Shown here: piece after piece, positions 1-5,384 of the stretch | Layout: every line of letters starts with the position of its first letter | Numbering within the stretch: the stretch's first letter is position 1 | Assembly: GCA_004555055.1 (NCBI GenBank) | Contig: SFJN01000190.1 | Location: 1 to 5,384, forward strand | Direction of reading: 5' to 3' | Source of the DNA: Bacteroidales bacterium | Lineage (GTDB): Bacteria > Bacteroidota > Bacteroidia > Bacteroidales > Bacteroidaceae | Length of the DNA stretch: 5,384 bases | Notes under the pieces: model-generated | Seen by the model: only the letters and a program-made list of their open reading frames with translations | What the model was told of the DNA's origin: nothing | The model's database searches: none | Position numbers and translations under genes: made by a program

Positions 1-2459
1 GTTGGTCATGTAGGTGCAGATGGGGCTCTGGGTGTCGTCTAGGAGGTCAGTGTTGGTGTTGAATACTGCCGAGAAGGGCACGGTGCCTTCGGGGTCAACG
101 GTCACGGCCTTGGGTTCCGACACGTTGTTGGAGGGGTTCTGGTCGCCATCGTAGACGATGCGGGCAAAGGCCTGCTGGTCGCCAGTCTCGGTGAAGATGG
201 CACCTACGTAGATTCTTGCGGTTTTGCCGGGGGCAAGACCTCCGTATTCAGCGCTTTCGCCGACTACGGTTTCGCTCTCGCCGTTCTTGGCAACAATCTG
301 TACGGTGAAGTTGCCGCTTGTGGCAGAACCTTCGTTCACTACGGTCACATAGTAGGGGATACCGGTGTTGGCGGTAGCAAATTCGGGAGCCTCCACTTCG
401 CTGATGGCGAGGTCGTTGGCAAAGACTTCAGTGATGCTGAACTCTTCGAGGGTAATCCAGTCGAAGACGTTCTTGGTGAGCCAGTGGAGGGCGACGTTCC
501 ATTCCCGGAGGCCTCGGGAGTGAACTTTGCGGTGAAGTGGTTCGAGCCGAGGTTGCCGTAGAAGGGGTTCTTGAATTCGCGTTCGCTGTAGAACACGTTG
601 GTGAGGGCATCGACAGTGGATCCCATTCCGGCTACGAAGTCGAAGTCGTGGAGGTTGGTGGGATGGTCTTCCTCGTCGTAGGGATAGTTGATGTTGATGG
701 TCATCTGCACCTTGTAGGTCTTACCGCCCTCGAGTTTGATGGCGGGCGAAACGGCATAGTCGTCGCTATCGCCGGGGTTGTTGGTGTAGAGCATCAGACC
801 CGTAGGAGCGTAACTGCTGTACCAGAAGCGGGTTCCGTCATTGTTGTTGTCGATGATGGTCCATGCTTCACCTTCTTCATAGGTATTGATGACGGAAGTG
901 AAGGGCGTTTCGTGTGCGGGACCTGCAAGTACGTCGTTCGCGGGGAGGTCGGTGTCAGTGAAGGTGGTTTCTGCAATGCCGGAAGCCACAACCTTTTCGT
1001 CGGGATAGCGTGTCACGGTGTAGGTAACGCCCTGACCGTCGTACCATCCGCCGTGCGAGCCGGCTTCGGGGGCGGGCCAGGTTACCACTACGCTTGAACC
1101 CTTACGCTCTGCGGTGACATACATGGGGGCTGCGGGAGCGTCGGGACCGCCCCATGCGCTCCAGCTTTCGGGATAGCCCTTCTCTCCTTCCTTGCGGCAG
1201 GGAACAATGAAGTAGGTGCGTACGCCTTCGCCGGGGTCATCGTCGGTCCAGGTCATTTCCTCGCCCATCTTGCCCTCTGCAGGGATTACGGCGTAGGGAA
1301 GCGATTCAGGCGATTCGAGGAAGATGCGCACTTCGGCCAGTTCGGTAAGGTCGTTGCCGTTGACCTGCTTGGTGGGATTGGTCCACTTCAGCGTGATGCT
1401 CTGACCCTTGTCGCCGGGTTCGGACGAAACGTTGCTCACCTTTGCGGCAGCCTCTCGGCTGTCGGTTTTGTAGCTGGGGATATAGAATCCGCGCATGGTG
1501 TTGTAGCAGTTGCCCTTATAGCTGAGTTCGCCGGTCTCCTTGTTGATGGTGTAGAGAGTCTGATTCCAGGAAAAGCAGTCCATCAGAGCACCATAGATTT
1601 CGCCGGTCTCCTGGTCTACGGCGATGGTGTTGGTGTAGTACAGCTTGTAGGGTTGTTCGTATTGGGTGAGGCTCACCTTGTCCACCTCGTCGATGCGGCC
1701 GTCCTCATACTGAAGAGTGGCCAGCACGCTGCCGACGATTTCGTATTCTTCCTGTCCCTGGTCGTTCACACCCAGGCTCTTCATGGTGGGGCGTACGGCG
1801 TAGAGCACACCGTCAGCATCGTAGGCGATGGAAGGATACCAGTAGTCCATTTCGGCAAGGACGGTGAATTCGCCGTTGGTGGGGTCCACAGTTCCGAACT
1901 CGGAGTAGAAACCGTCATTGGCCTGGCGCACGGCATAGAGCTTGTGGTCGATGGGATTCTGCTTCATGTCCTCGACAATCTGCCATCCGTTCTTGACCGA
2001 TGTGAAGTCGGCAACGTTGGTCTTTTCGCCGGTCTCGAGGTCAATCTTCATGAAGTACTGGGGATAGGTGATTCCCAAGTCGTAGTTGATGGCACTGTAG
2101 CCGTAGTAGGCTCCGTCGCCGTTCTCGTCCTCATACCAGGCGGCACCGAGGAGGGTGGTAATTTCCCGTAGGATTTCGTCAGTTCCTTCGTAGATGGTGC
2201 AGACCTTTTCGGTCTCGTAAGAGTTGCCGGTGTAGAACTTGATGACTCCAGGATTCTTTTCATAGTCGTCCTGTGTGGAGGCATAGATGAGTTTTCCAAG
2301 CTGCTTGTCCTCGTTGAGGGGAGCCTTGTGTGCCTGTGGACGGGTCTTGACCTCGGCCTTCTGCATCACAGAGGGGAAGGTGTGTACCCTGAAGGCGGTC
2401 TGTGCCGATGCCGATGCGGTAAGGGCAAGACCGAGAAGAAGTGTAGAAAGTTTCTTCAT
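1..2459 (-). CDS. Large secreted multidomain surface protein (propeller-like, FN3, choice-of-anchor J, CARDB); frameshifted and cut by the window edge
   Basis: The start is ATG at 2459, followed by a clean signal peptide (residues 1-19, KK then LLLGLALTA, likely cleavage ASA|QT). Residues ~54-330 hold propeller-like repeats of the type LYAV..., IDLETGE, VDPTNGE, VDQETGE and INKETGE. Two fibronectin type III-like domains follow (~337-421, with ITLKWTNP; ~441-505, with VVVTWPAP). From ~520 there is a choice-of-anchor J / cleaved-adhesin-type domain (WTIIDNNNDGTRFW, DDYAVSPAIKL). The frame breaks after Gly652 (codon 506-504). Without correction the frame runs 52 low-complexity Ser/Pro/Thr-rich codons to a stop at 345. 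One inserted base restores SGEWNVALHW, the end of the J domain, and a CARDB-like domain (~684-775: LAISEVEAPEF, YYVTVVNEGSA, NPSNNVSEP). About 820 residues are visible and no true stop lies in the window. The role is probably adhesion or ligand binding at the surface. A C-terminal sorting tail would be expected beyond the left edge (inference). It lies 174 bp downstream of the 2634-4244 gene on the same strand. Confidence 0.85.
504..506 (-). other. Single-base frameshift site in the choice-of-anchor J domain
   Basis: The coding strand reads gcc tcc ggg aat gga acg, giving A-S-G-N-G-T and then Ser/Pro/Thr-rich nonsense. Adding one G to the GGG run gives tcc ggg gaa tgg aac gtc, or S-G-E-W-N-V-A-L-H-W, which is typical of the end of this domain. 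The new frame then stays open for all 166 codons to the window edge. An extra G a few bases later (GGAAC to GGGAAC) would also restore the frame, with N-G in place of E-W, so the exact base is uncertain to within about 7 nt. The frameshift itself is seen directly in the sequence. Whether it is a sequencing error, a real mutation or phase variation cannot be decided here, although the short G run argues against classic slippage switching. Confidence 0.88.
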
Positions 2460-2476
2460 AATACAGGAGTAAAGAG

Positions 2477-2493
2477 TTAAAGATTTATTGGTT
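2477..2493 (-). promoter_or_regulatory. Leader motif AACCAATAA...CTTTA before the large surface protein gene
   Basis: On the coding strand this reads AACCAATAAATCTTTAA and ends 17 nt before ATG 2459. Nearly the same string, one base shorter in the middle, precedes the 2634-4244 gene. It may contain part of a promoter -7 region or a 5' UTR element. It does not match the Bacteroidetes TAnnTTTG consensus exactly, and I see no convincing -33 box. Confidence 0.35.
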
Positions 2494-2538
2494 GATAGGT
2501 ATTTACCGGTGGGAAGGGATTATTCTTGCGGTATTCAG

Positions 2539-2610
2539 CCGGCAGGGTGTGGGAAATGACGTAGACTGGGAGCATTCCAGTACGTTCTCCGTTTCGCCAC
2601 CCCCTGCCGG
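2539..2610. repeat. 9-bp inverted repeat that competes with the hairpin
   Basis: CCGGCAGGG at 2539-2547 is the exact reverse complement of CCCTGCCGG at 2602-2610, 54 bases apart. The right arm overlaps the local hairpin at 2598-2619, so the two structures cannot form together. The matched arms are directly visible; any role in control of read-through is inference. Confidence 0.5.
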
Positions 2611-2619
2611 GGGAGGGTG
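2598..2619 (-). terminator. GC-rich hairpin, possible terminator of the 2634-4244 gene
   Basis: It begins about 15 nt past the TAA stop on the coding strand. CACCC (2598-2602) pairs with GGGTG (2615-2619), and CC (2603-2604) adds to the stem with one bulged base. An alternative fold is CCCCC (2600-2604) with GGGGG (2609-2613) around a TGCC loop. No T tract follows on the coding strand, so it is not a textbook intrinsic terminator. It could instead protect the mRNA 3' end or reduce read-through into the next gene. Confidence 0.45.
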
Positions 2620-2633
2620 ATTGCGGGCTGCCG

Positions 2634-4244
2634 TTACTTCACCATCATTTTCACGGCCCGTCCACCCTGCTTCTTGACATAGATGCCTGGGGTGAGAGTC
2701 TGGGGCTGCACGCGGCGGCCGTTGAGGTCGTAGATTTCGGCAGGAGCCTCAGCGTCGTCGGAGGTAACGGAATCTATGCCCGTGCCTTCGGGGAGCACGA
2801 TGCGGAACTTGCCGGTGGAGTTGGCCCAGTAGGGGAAGGGATAGAAGTCGGGGAAGGTAATCAGCAGGGCATCGTTGGGGAAGGTGATGACGTCGCCCTC
2901 CAACTTTCCTGCCAGGCCTTTCTCCTTCACCTCTTCCTTCGTCATGCCCTGGTCGCGGAGTCCGCGGTCAGCCCTCGACCAGGGTACCATCTTGCCGATG
3001 CCGAAGTTCCATCCGCAGCCGTCTGTCATTTCCTTGATGGAGACGCATTCGGGGTCCGTAGCGTCGACTTCCATGTAGTAGTGGCGGGTATTGTCGTAGT
3101 CGTTCTTCGTGTAGTATGGATAAGTCTCTCCGTAAGGGTCGATGAGGCGGTAGTATCCGGGATTCTCGGTGCTCTCCTCGATGTCTACGGCGTAGGTAAC
3201 AGGTTCCACTCCGGAAACCACTTCCTGCTCCATGTCGGCAAGGAATGCCTCGGTATACTGGCATTGTCCGAGTTTTCTCCATCCGAGGTTCAGGTAGGTA
3301 AGTTCCTTTGTGAGCCATGTGACGCGGCGGTTTGTGCCGTTGAGGTAGGGTATGGCGTAGAAGGTATAGACGCCGTCGGCCTCGTAGTCGAAGGCTACAT
3401 CCTGCGAGGCGGTGATGTCCTGGTAGGGTGCGGTGCCTTCGAGCAGGGCTTTCCAGTCGTCGTTGTTCGCCTTTCCGGGGAGCATGGCCACGCGCACCTT
3501 CTCGCAGTCCTTGCCCACTCCGAAGTGTACGGTCATCTTGTCCTTGGCATCGTTCACTCCCACGAGGTCGATGTTGAGCTCAAGGTCGGGAGCGTTGGGC
3601 AGGAGGAGGCGGAAACCGGTCTTGTAGCCGCCGAAGTTGAGGTTGGCATACATCCACTGGTCGTTGGGGCTGTCCTCATATTTTACGAGGAGCGAAGCCT
3701 GGGGGAAGAGGATTTCGCCGTCCTGCATCTCGCCGCAAGCGCCTTCGTTGGCGGCGGCAACCAGACCTGTCTCCACACCGAGTTCGGTCACCTTGTAGCC
3801 GGCGATGGAGTTGATGCAAAGGGCACCGTTGCCGTCGAGGTCAAGGCCGGTGTTGTAAGCGGTGAAGTAGACGCGGAGAGGGTCCTCGGCGTGGAAGTCA
3901 ACGTACGACTCGGGGTCGATTTCCTGCTGCGAGGTGTAGGCATAGTCCAGGTAGGGAGCCTTCACGCGGTACACGCCGGGATAGGCTTCGTTTTTCAGCA
4001 CTTCCACGTCCCATTCGAGGCATTCCACGTTGAAGATGCGCGTCACGAAGTCGTCGCGCCAGCGGCCTTTTCCCATCGACACCCATTCGCCCTCGGTCAG
4101 TTCGGCTTGGGCAGGGGCTTGGGCGGCAGCGCTGCCGTCGAAATACTTTGCACCCTCCATCTGGCGCTGTGCCAAAGGTTGGGCGATGGCAACCTGGCAG
4201 AGGAATGCCGCTGCCACGGTCATCAGTTTCTTCAGTGTAAACAT
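2634..4244 (-). CDS. Secreted two-repeat protein with FN3-like centre and C-terminal sorting-tail-like segment
   Basis: The product has 536 aa, starting at ATG 4244 and stopping with TAA at 2636-2634. Residues 1-21 are a signal peptide (KK, then LMTVAAAFLCQVAIA, cleavage before QP). Two diverged copies of one ~166-residue module can be seen, at ~52-217 and ~319-486. They align through PGVYRVKAPY / PGYYRLIDPY, YVDFHAEDP / YMEVDATDP, DGEILFPQASLLVKY / EGDVITFPNDALLITF and FRLLLPNA / FRIVLPEG. Between them (~219-317) is an FN3-like segment (DKMTVHFGVGKDCEKVRVAML, then YTFYAIPYLNG). The last ~34 residues (EIYDLNGRRV, LTPGIYVKKQGG, ending VKMMVK) resemble the C-terminal tails of Bacteroidetes secreted proteins, including type IX type-A sorting domains. 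I see no catalytic motif. It is most likely a surface-attached or secreted binding protein with an unknown ligand. It lies 97 bp downstream of the beta-barrel gene and may be co-transcribed with it, although it also has its own leader motif. Confidence 0.9.
   Translation of the reverse strand: MFTLKKLMTVAAAFLCQVAIAQPLAQRQMEGAKYFDGSAAAQAPAQAELTEGEWVSMGKGRWRDDFVTRIFNVECLEWDVEVLKNEAYPGVYRVKAPYLDYAYTSQQEIDPESYVDFHAEDPLRVYFTAYNTGLDLDGNGALCINSIAGYKVTELGVETGLVAAANEGACGEMQDGEILFPQASLLVKYEDSPNDQWMYANLNFGGYKTGFRLLLPNAPDLELNIDLVGVNDAKDKMTVHFGVGKDCEKVRVAMLPGKANNDDWKALLEGTAPYQDITASQDVAFDYEADGVYTFYAIPYLNGTNRRVTWLTKELTYLNLGWRKLGQCQYTEAFLADMEQEVVSGVEPVTYAVDIEESTENPGYYRLIDPYGETYPYYTKNDYDNTRHYYMEVDATDPECVSIKEMTDGCGWNFGIGKMVPWSRADRGLRDQGMTKEEVKEKGLAGKLEGDVITFPNDALLITFPDFYPFPYWANSTGKFRIVLPEGTGIDSVTSDDAEAPAEIYDLNGRRVQPQTLTPGIYVKKQGGRAVKMMVK
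2637..2738 (-). other. C-terminal sorting-tail-like segment (residues 503-536)
   Basis: The last 34 residues follow a Ser/Asp/Ala-rich linker (GIDSVTSDDAEAPA). They show the pattern I-Y-D-L-N-G-R-R-V, a short gap, L-T-P-G-I-Y-V-K-K, and a basic end of alternating Val/Met/Lys. This is the usual appearance of the Bacteroidetes secretion tail (Por_Secre_tail / type IX type-A family) and of related tails in species that lack a complete type IX system. Whether this organism has the type IX machinery cannot be seen from this window. Confidence 0.65.
2787..3290 (-). repeat. Second copy of a duplicated protein module (residues ~319-486)
   Basis: This is the C-terminal copy of an internal duplication in the 536-aa secreted protein. 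It opens with GWRKLGQCQYTEAF and is followed in order by NPGYYRLIDPYG, YYMEVDATDPEC, GWNFGIGKMVPW, GDVITFPNDALLITF and GKFRIVLPEG. The order and spacing of these blocks match the N-terminal copy. The relationship is clear at the protein level but was aligned by eye, and the DNA has diverged, so the duplication is old. Confidence 0.75.
3594..4091 (-). repeat. First copy of the duplicated protein module (residues ~52-217)
   Basis: This is the N-terminal copy. It opens with GEWVSMGKGRWRDDF, followed by YPGVYRVKAPY, SYVDFHAEDPLRV, CINSIAGYKV, DGEILFPQASLLVKY and GFRLLLPNA. Each block has a counterpart in the same order in the copy at 2787-3290. The predicted fold is beta-rich, since hydrophobic and aromatic residues alternate in short strands. 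Confidence 0.75.
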
Positions 4245-4257
4245 TTTTCGATATGAA

Positions 4258-4273
4258 CTAAAGGTTATTGGTT
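4258..4273 (-). promoter_or_regulatory. Leader motif AACCAATAA...CTTTA before the two-repeat secreted protein gene
   Basis: On the coding strand this reads AACCAATAACCTTTAG and ends 13 nt before ATG 4244. It matches the leader of the gene starting at 2459 in a perfect 9-mer and in a CTTTA block. A second CCAATAA copy sits directly upstream, giving a tandem. A function as a promoter or mRNA leader element is inferred from position and recurrence only. Confidence 0.35.
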
Positions 4274-4276
4274 ATT
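4263..4276. repeat. 7-bp tandem repeat GGTTATT x2
   Basis: GGTTATT occurs twice head to tail and is followed by GG. It lies 18 to 32 bases upstream of ATG 4244 and overlaps the shared leader motif. It may be a simple slippage duplication or a duplicated protein-binding site. Confidence 0.6.
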
Positions 4277-4294
4277 GGTGAGAGTTTTTCCTTT

Positions 4295-4314
4295 ATTTAG
4301 GGGGATTTAGGGGG
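4295..4314. repeat. Perfect 10-bp tandem repeat ATTTAGGGGG x2
   Basis: Two exact copies (4295-4304 and 4305-4314) stand in the spacer between the beta-barrel gene and the two-repeat gene, 25 bp after the barrel's stop. On the coding strand they read CCCCCTAAAT twice. G-run strings of this kind occur between genes in many Bacteroidetes genomes (general recollection, not checked). Only very weak pairing is possible locally, so I do not call it a terminator. Confidence 0.7.
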
Positions 4315-4339
4315 ATACGGGGTGAGTCCGTCTGTGCAG

Positions 4340-5167
4340 TCATTCCGGTCTCCACTTGCTCTTGTTGAGCTTGTAGGCAACGGTGATGGTGACGGCATAG
4401 GTCCGCCCCGAACGTCCGGCAAAGGCATCGTGTGCCACGAAGACTGCGGGGTCCATCCCTTCGGGACATACGCCTTTGGAGTTGGTAGGTATCAGTCCGG
4501 CTTCGAGTTCGGCGTTGAGGGTGAGGCTCGAGGGGAACTGGTATCCCACGCCCACTTTCACTCCGGCATCGAATCGGTGTGCGCCATCGAGCGAGAACAC
4601 ACTGTCGGTATATTTCAACTTCCGTCCGCCGCAGGCATATCCGTCGCCTTCGGTCTTCCGTTTGCCTGCCACTCCCACAGCACCCCATACTCCGGCGGTG
4701 GCCACAAGATAGCGGTGTTCGCCCAAACGGTGGTAGTAGTTGAGCGGCACATCCAGCTGCACGTAGTTGGTCGTGTAGGTGCGGTGCATTACGCTGTAGA
4801 GCGGTGCCACCGGCCGGCCGTCGGCATCAGTCTGGAAACGTTGGGCCTGTTCTGCGGGATTCTGGGTGATGTTTCCGTCGGCATCGAGCATGTTCCCTGC
4901 TTCGTCAAAGAGCATGTCGGGGGTGGTGGCGTCGGCAACCTGCCATCCGCGGGTGGTGAATCCGATGCTGGGTGCGATGGCAAGGCTTTGGCTGAATTCG
5001 TATTCGTAGCCCAAAGCAATCTTTCCGGCCCCTACGGTGCCTGCGGCTCCCCATTGGCTGGAGAGTCCGCCGCCGGCCTTTACGAATATGCTCTGTCCCG
5101 CCGAGGGTATGGAAAAGGCCAGTGCCATTGAAGCGGAAAGTATTTTCAGGAATCGGAAATGCTGCAT
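4340..5167 (-). CDS. PorT-like outer-membrane beta-barrel protein
   Basis: The product has 275 aa, from ATG 5167 to TGA 4342-4340. The frame stays open upstream to a TTG at 5191, but starting at ATG puts the signal peptide at the N-terminus (MQHFRFLK, hydrophobic SASMALAFSIPSAG, then QS), so I prefer it. The mature protein alternates aromatic and glycine-rich strands typical of the Bacteroidetes outer-membrane beta-barrel family (OMP_b-brl_2): KAGGGLSSQWG, IALGYEYEF, APSIGFTTRGW, NYVQLDVPLNYY (from residue 134), YLVATAGVWGAVG, DAGVKVGVGYQF and TYAVTITVAYKL near the end. A polar loop of about 50 residues (~78-129) contains two DADG motifs and is probably exposed at the surface. The protein ends KSKWRPE rather than in the terminal aromatic common in proteobacterial barrels. 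A precise function such as a pore, secretion partner or structural role cannot be assigned. Confidence 0.85.
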   Translation of the reverse strand: MQHFRFLKILSASMALAFSIPSAGQSIFVKAGGGLSSQWGAAGTVGAGKIALGYEYEFSQSLAIAPSIGFTTRGWQVADATTPDMLFDEAGNMLDADGNITQNPAEQAQRFQTDADGRPVAPLYSVMHRTYTTNYVQLDVPLNYYHRLGEHRYLVATAGVWGAVGVAGKRKTEGDGYACGGRKLKYTDSVFSLDGAHRFDAGVKVGVGYQFPSSLTLNAELEAGLIPTNSKGVCPEGMDPAVFVAHDAFAGRSGRTYAVTITVAYKLNKSKWRPE

Positions 5168-5384
5168 TAAGGAGAGTCTGTAAGGTGACAAGTTCTGTCG
5201 GTACGCTTTTTTGAGGAGGATAAGATACGGTAAGATGAAGGTCTGGAAATCAGATGCTGGTCATCGTGATCCCACTTGGGTTCAGCGTTTGGTTTGGCGG
5301 TGACGGGTAGTCTTCTGCCTTGTTTCGGAGTGTAAGGAATACGATGGTACTATTGCCATACGGGGAAATCATCATATGCCTTAT
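5168..5384. other. Upstream region of the beta-barrel gene, largely non-coding
   Basis: No convincing gene is seen on either strand. It contains two TAAGAT copies (5221-5226, 5231-5236), a T6 run at 5207-5212 on the plus strand and a short GACA...TGTC inverted repeat (5187-5199). No TAnnTTTG-type promoter is visible before ATG 5167. The promoter must therefore be atypical, or transcription may come from upstream beyond the window. Confidence 0.5.
5350..5384 (-). CDS. Possible last codons of an upstream gene (fragment)
   Basis: From the right edge, one minus-strand frame reads K-A-Y-D-D-F-P-V-W-Q and then TAG at 5352-5350. The acidic and aromatic composition looks protein-like and the strand matches the other genes, so it may be the C-terminus of a gene lying mostly outside the window. 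With only ten codons visible this is weak. Another minus-strand frame is open for longer (to TGA at 5252-5250) but has a less protein-like composition. Confidence 0.25.
   Translation of the reverse strand, partial: KAYDDFPVWQ

Noticed and set aside
537..1097. 186-codon open frame on the plus strand
   Set aside because: It is a valine/glycine-rich mirror of the FN3 and choice-of-anchor J coding region, with no features of its own.
3081..4256. 391-codon open frame on the plus strand
   Set aside because: It is antisense to the well-supported 536-aa secreted protein. Its Val/Gly/His-rich composition is what Asp/Asn/Tyr/Ala-rich coding gives when read backwards, and it has no signal peptide or recognisable domain.
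4295..4320. Tandem G-run repeat as a possible CRISPR or attachment site
   Set aside because: There are only two adjacent 10-bp units with no spacer, and no cas, integrase or transposase gene is nearby.
4322..5131. 269-codon open frame on the plus strand
   Set aside because: It lies antisense to the beta-barrel gene, which has a signal peptide and family-typical strands. The plus frame has no coherent domain.
5168..5191. TTG start at 5191 for the beta-barrel gene
   Set aside because: It would add eight residues (SPYRLSL after the initiator) before a signal peptide that starts properly at ATG 5167.
5187..5212. Inverted repeat plus T run as a plus-strand terminator
   Set aside because: The stem is only 4 bp, seven bases separate it from the T run, and no plus-strand gene precedes it.
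5250..5375. 41-codon minus-strand frame upstream of the beta-barrel gene
   Set aside because: It is short, with a Pro/Thr/Ser/Asn-rich composition and no recognisable motif. It overlaps the competing possible gene tail at 5350-5384, so chance openness is likely.

Overview
The window looks like chromosomal DNA from a moderately GC-rich member of the Bacteroidales, most plausibly Prevotella-like. This rests on the protein families seen: a PorT-like outer-membrane beta-barrel, a secreted protein with a Bacteroidetes C-terminal sorting tail, and a large FN3 / choice-of-anchor-J / CARDB surface protein. Start codons also lack a consistent Shine-Dalgarno, as is usual in this phylum. The genus is inference; no rRNA or housekeeping marker is present.

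All genes lie on the minus strand, so transcription runs from right to left. From the right edge: 5168-5384 is mostly non-coding and may hold the last codons of an upstream gene at 5350-5384. At 4340-5167 is an outer-membrane beta-barrel protein of 275 aa; I start it at ATG 5167 rather than at the upstream TTG. A 97-bp spacer (4245-4339) carries a perfect 10-bp tandem repeat and a 7-bp tandem repeat. At 2634-4244 is a 536-aa secreted protein built from two diverged copies of one module around an FN3-like domain, ending in a sorting-tail-like segment. A 174-bp spacer (2460-2633) carries a GC-rich hairpin just after that gene's stop and a leader motif just before the next gene. From 2459 to the left edge (position 1) is a large secreted multidomain protein that continues outside the window.

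The leftmost gene has a clear single-base frameshift at 504-506. Before it the protein reads as a normal choice-of-anchor-J domain. After it the same domain and a following CARDB domain continue for 166 uninterrupted codons in another frame, up to the window edge. One extra C in the CCC run (plus strand) restores a continuous protein.

All three genes encode exported envelope or surface proteins, and the two cargo-like genes share a short leader motif 18-34 bases before their ATG. Together they look like a cell-surface/secretion locus in which a beta-barrel sits beside two large secreted proteins of unknown ligand. I see no RNA genes, mobile elements, CRISPR arrays, toxin-antitoxin genes or enzymes, and nothing that amounts to a clearly new defence or mobile system.
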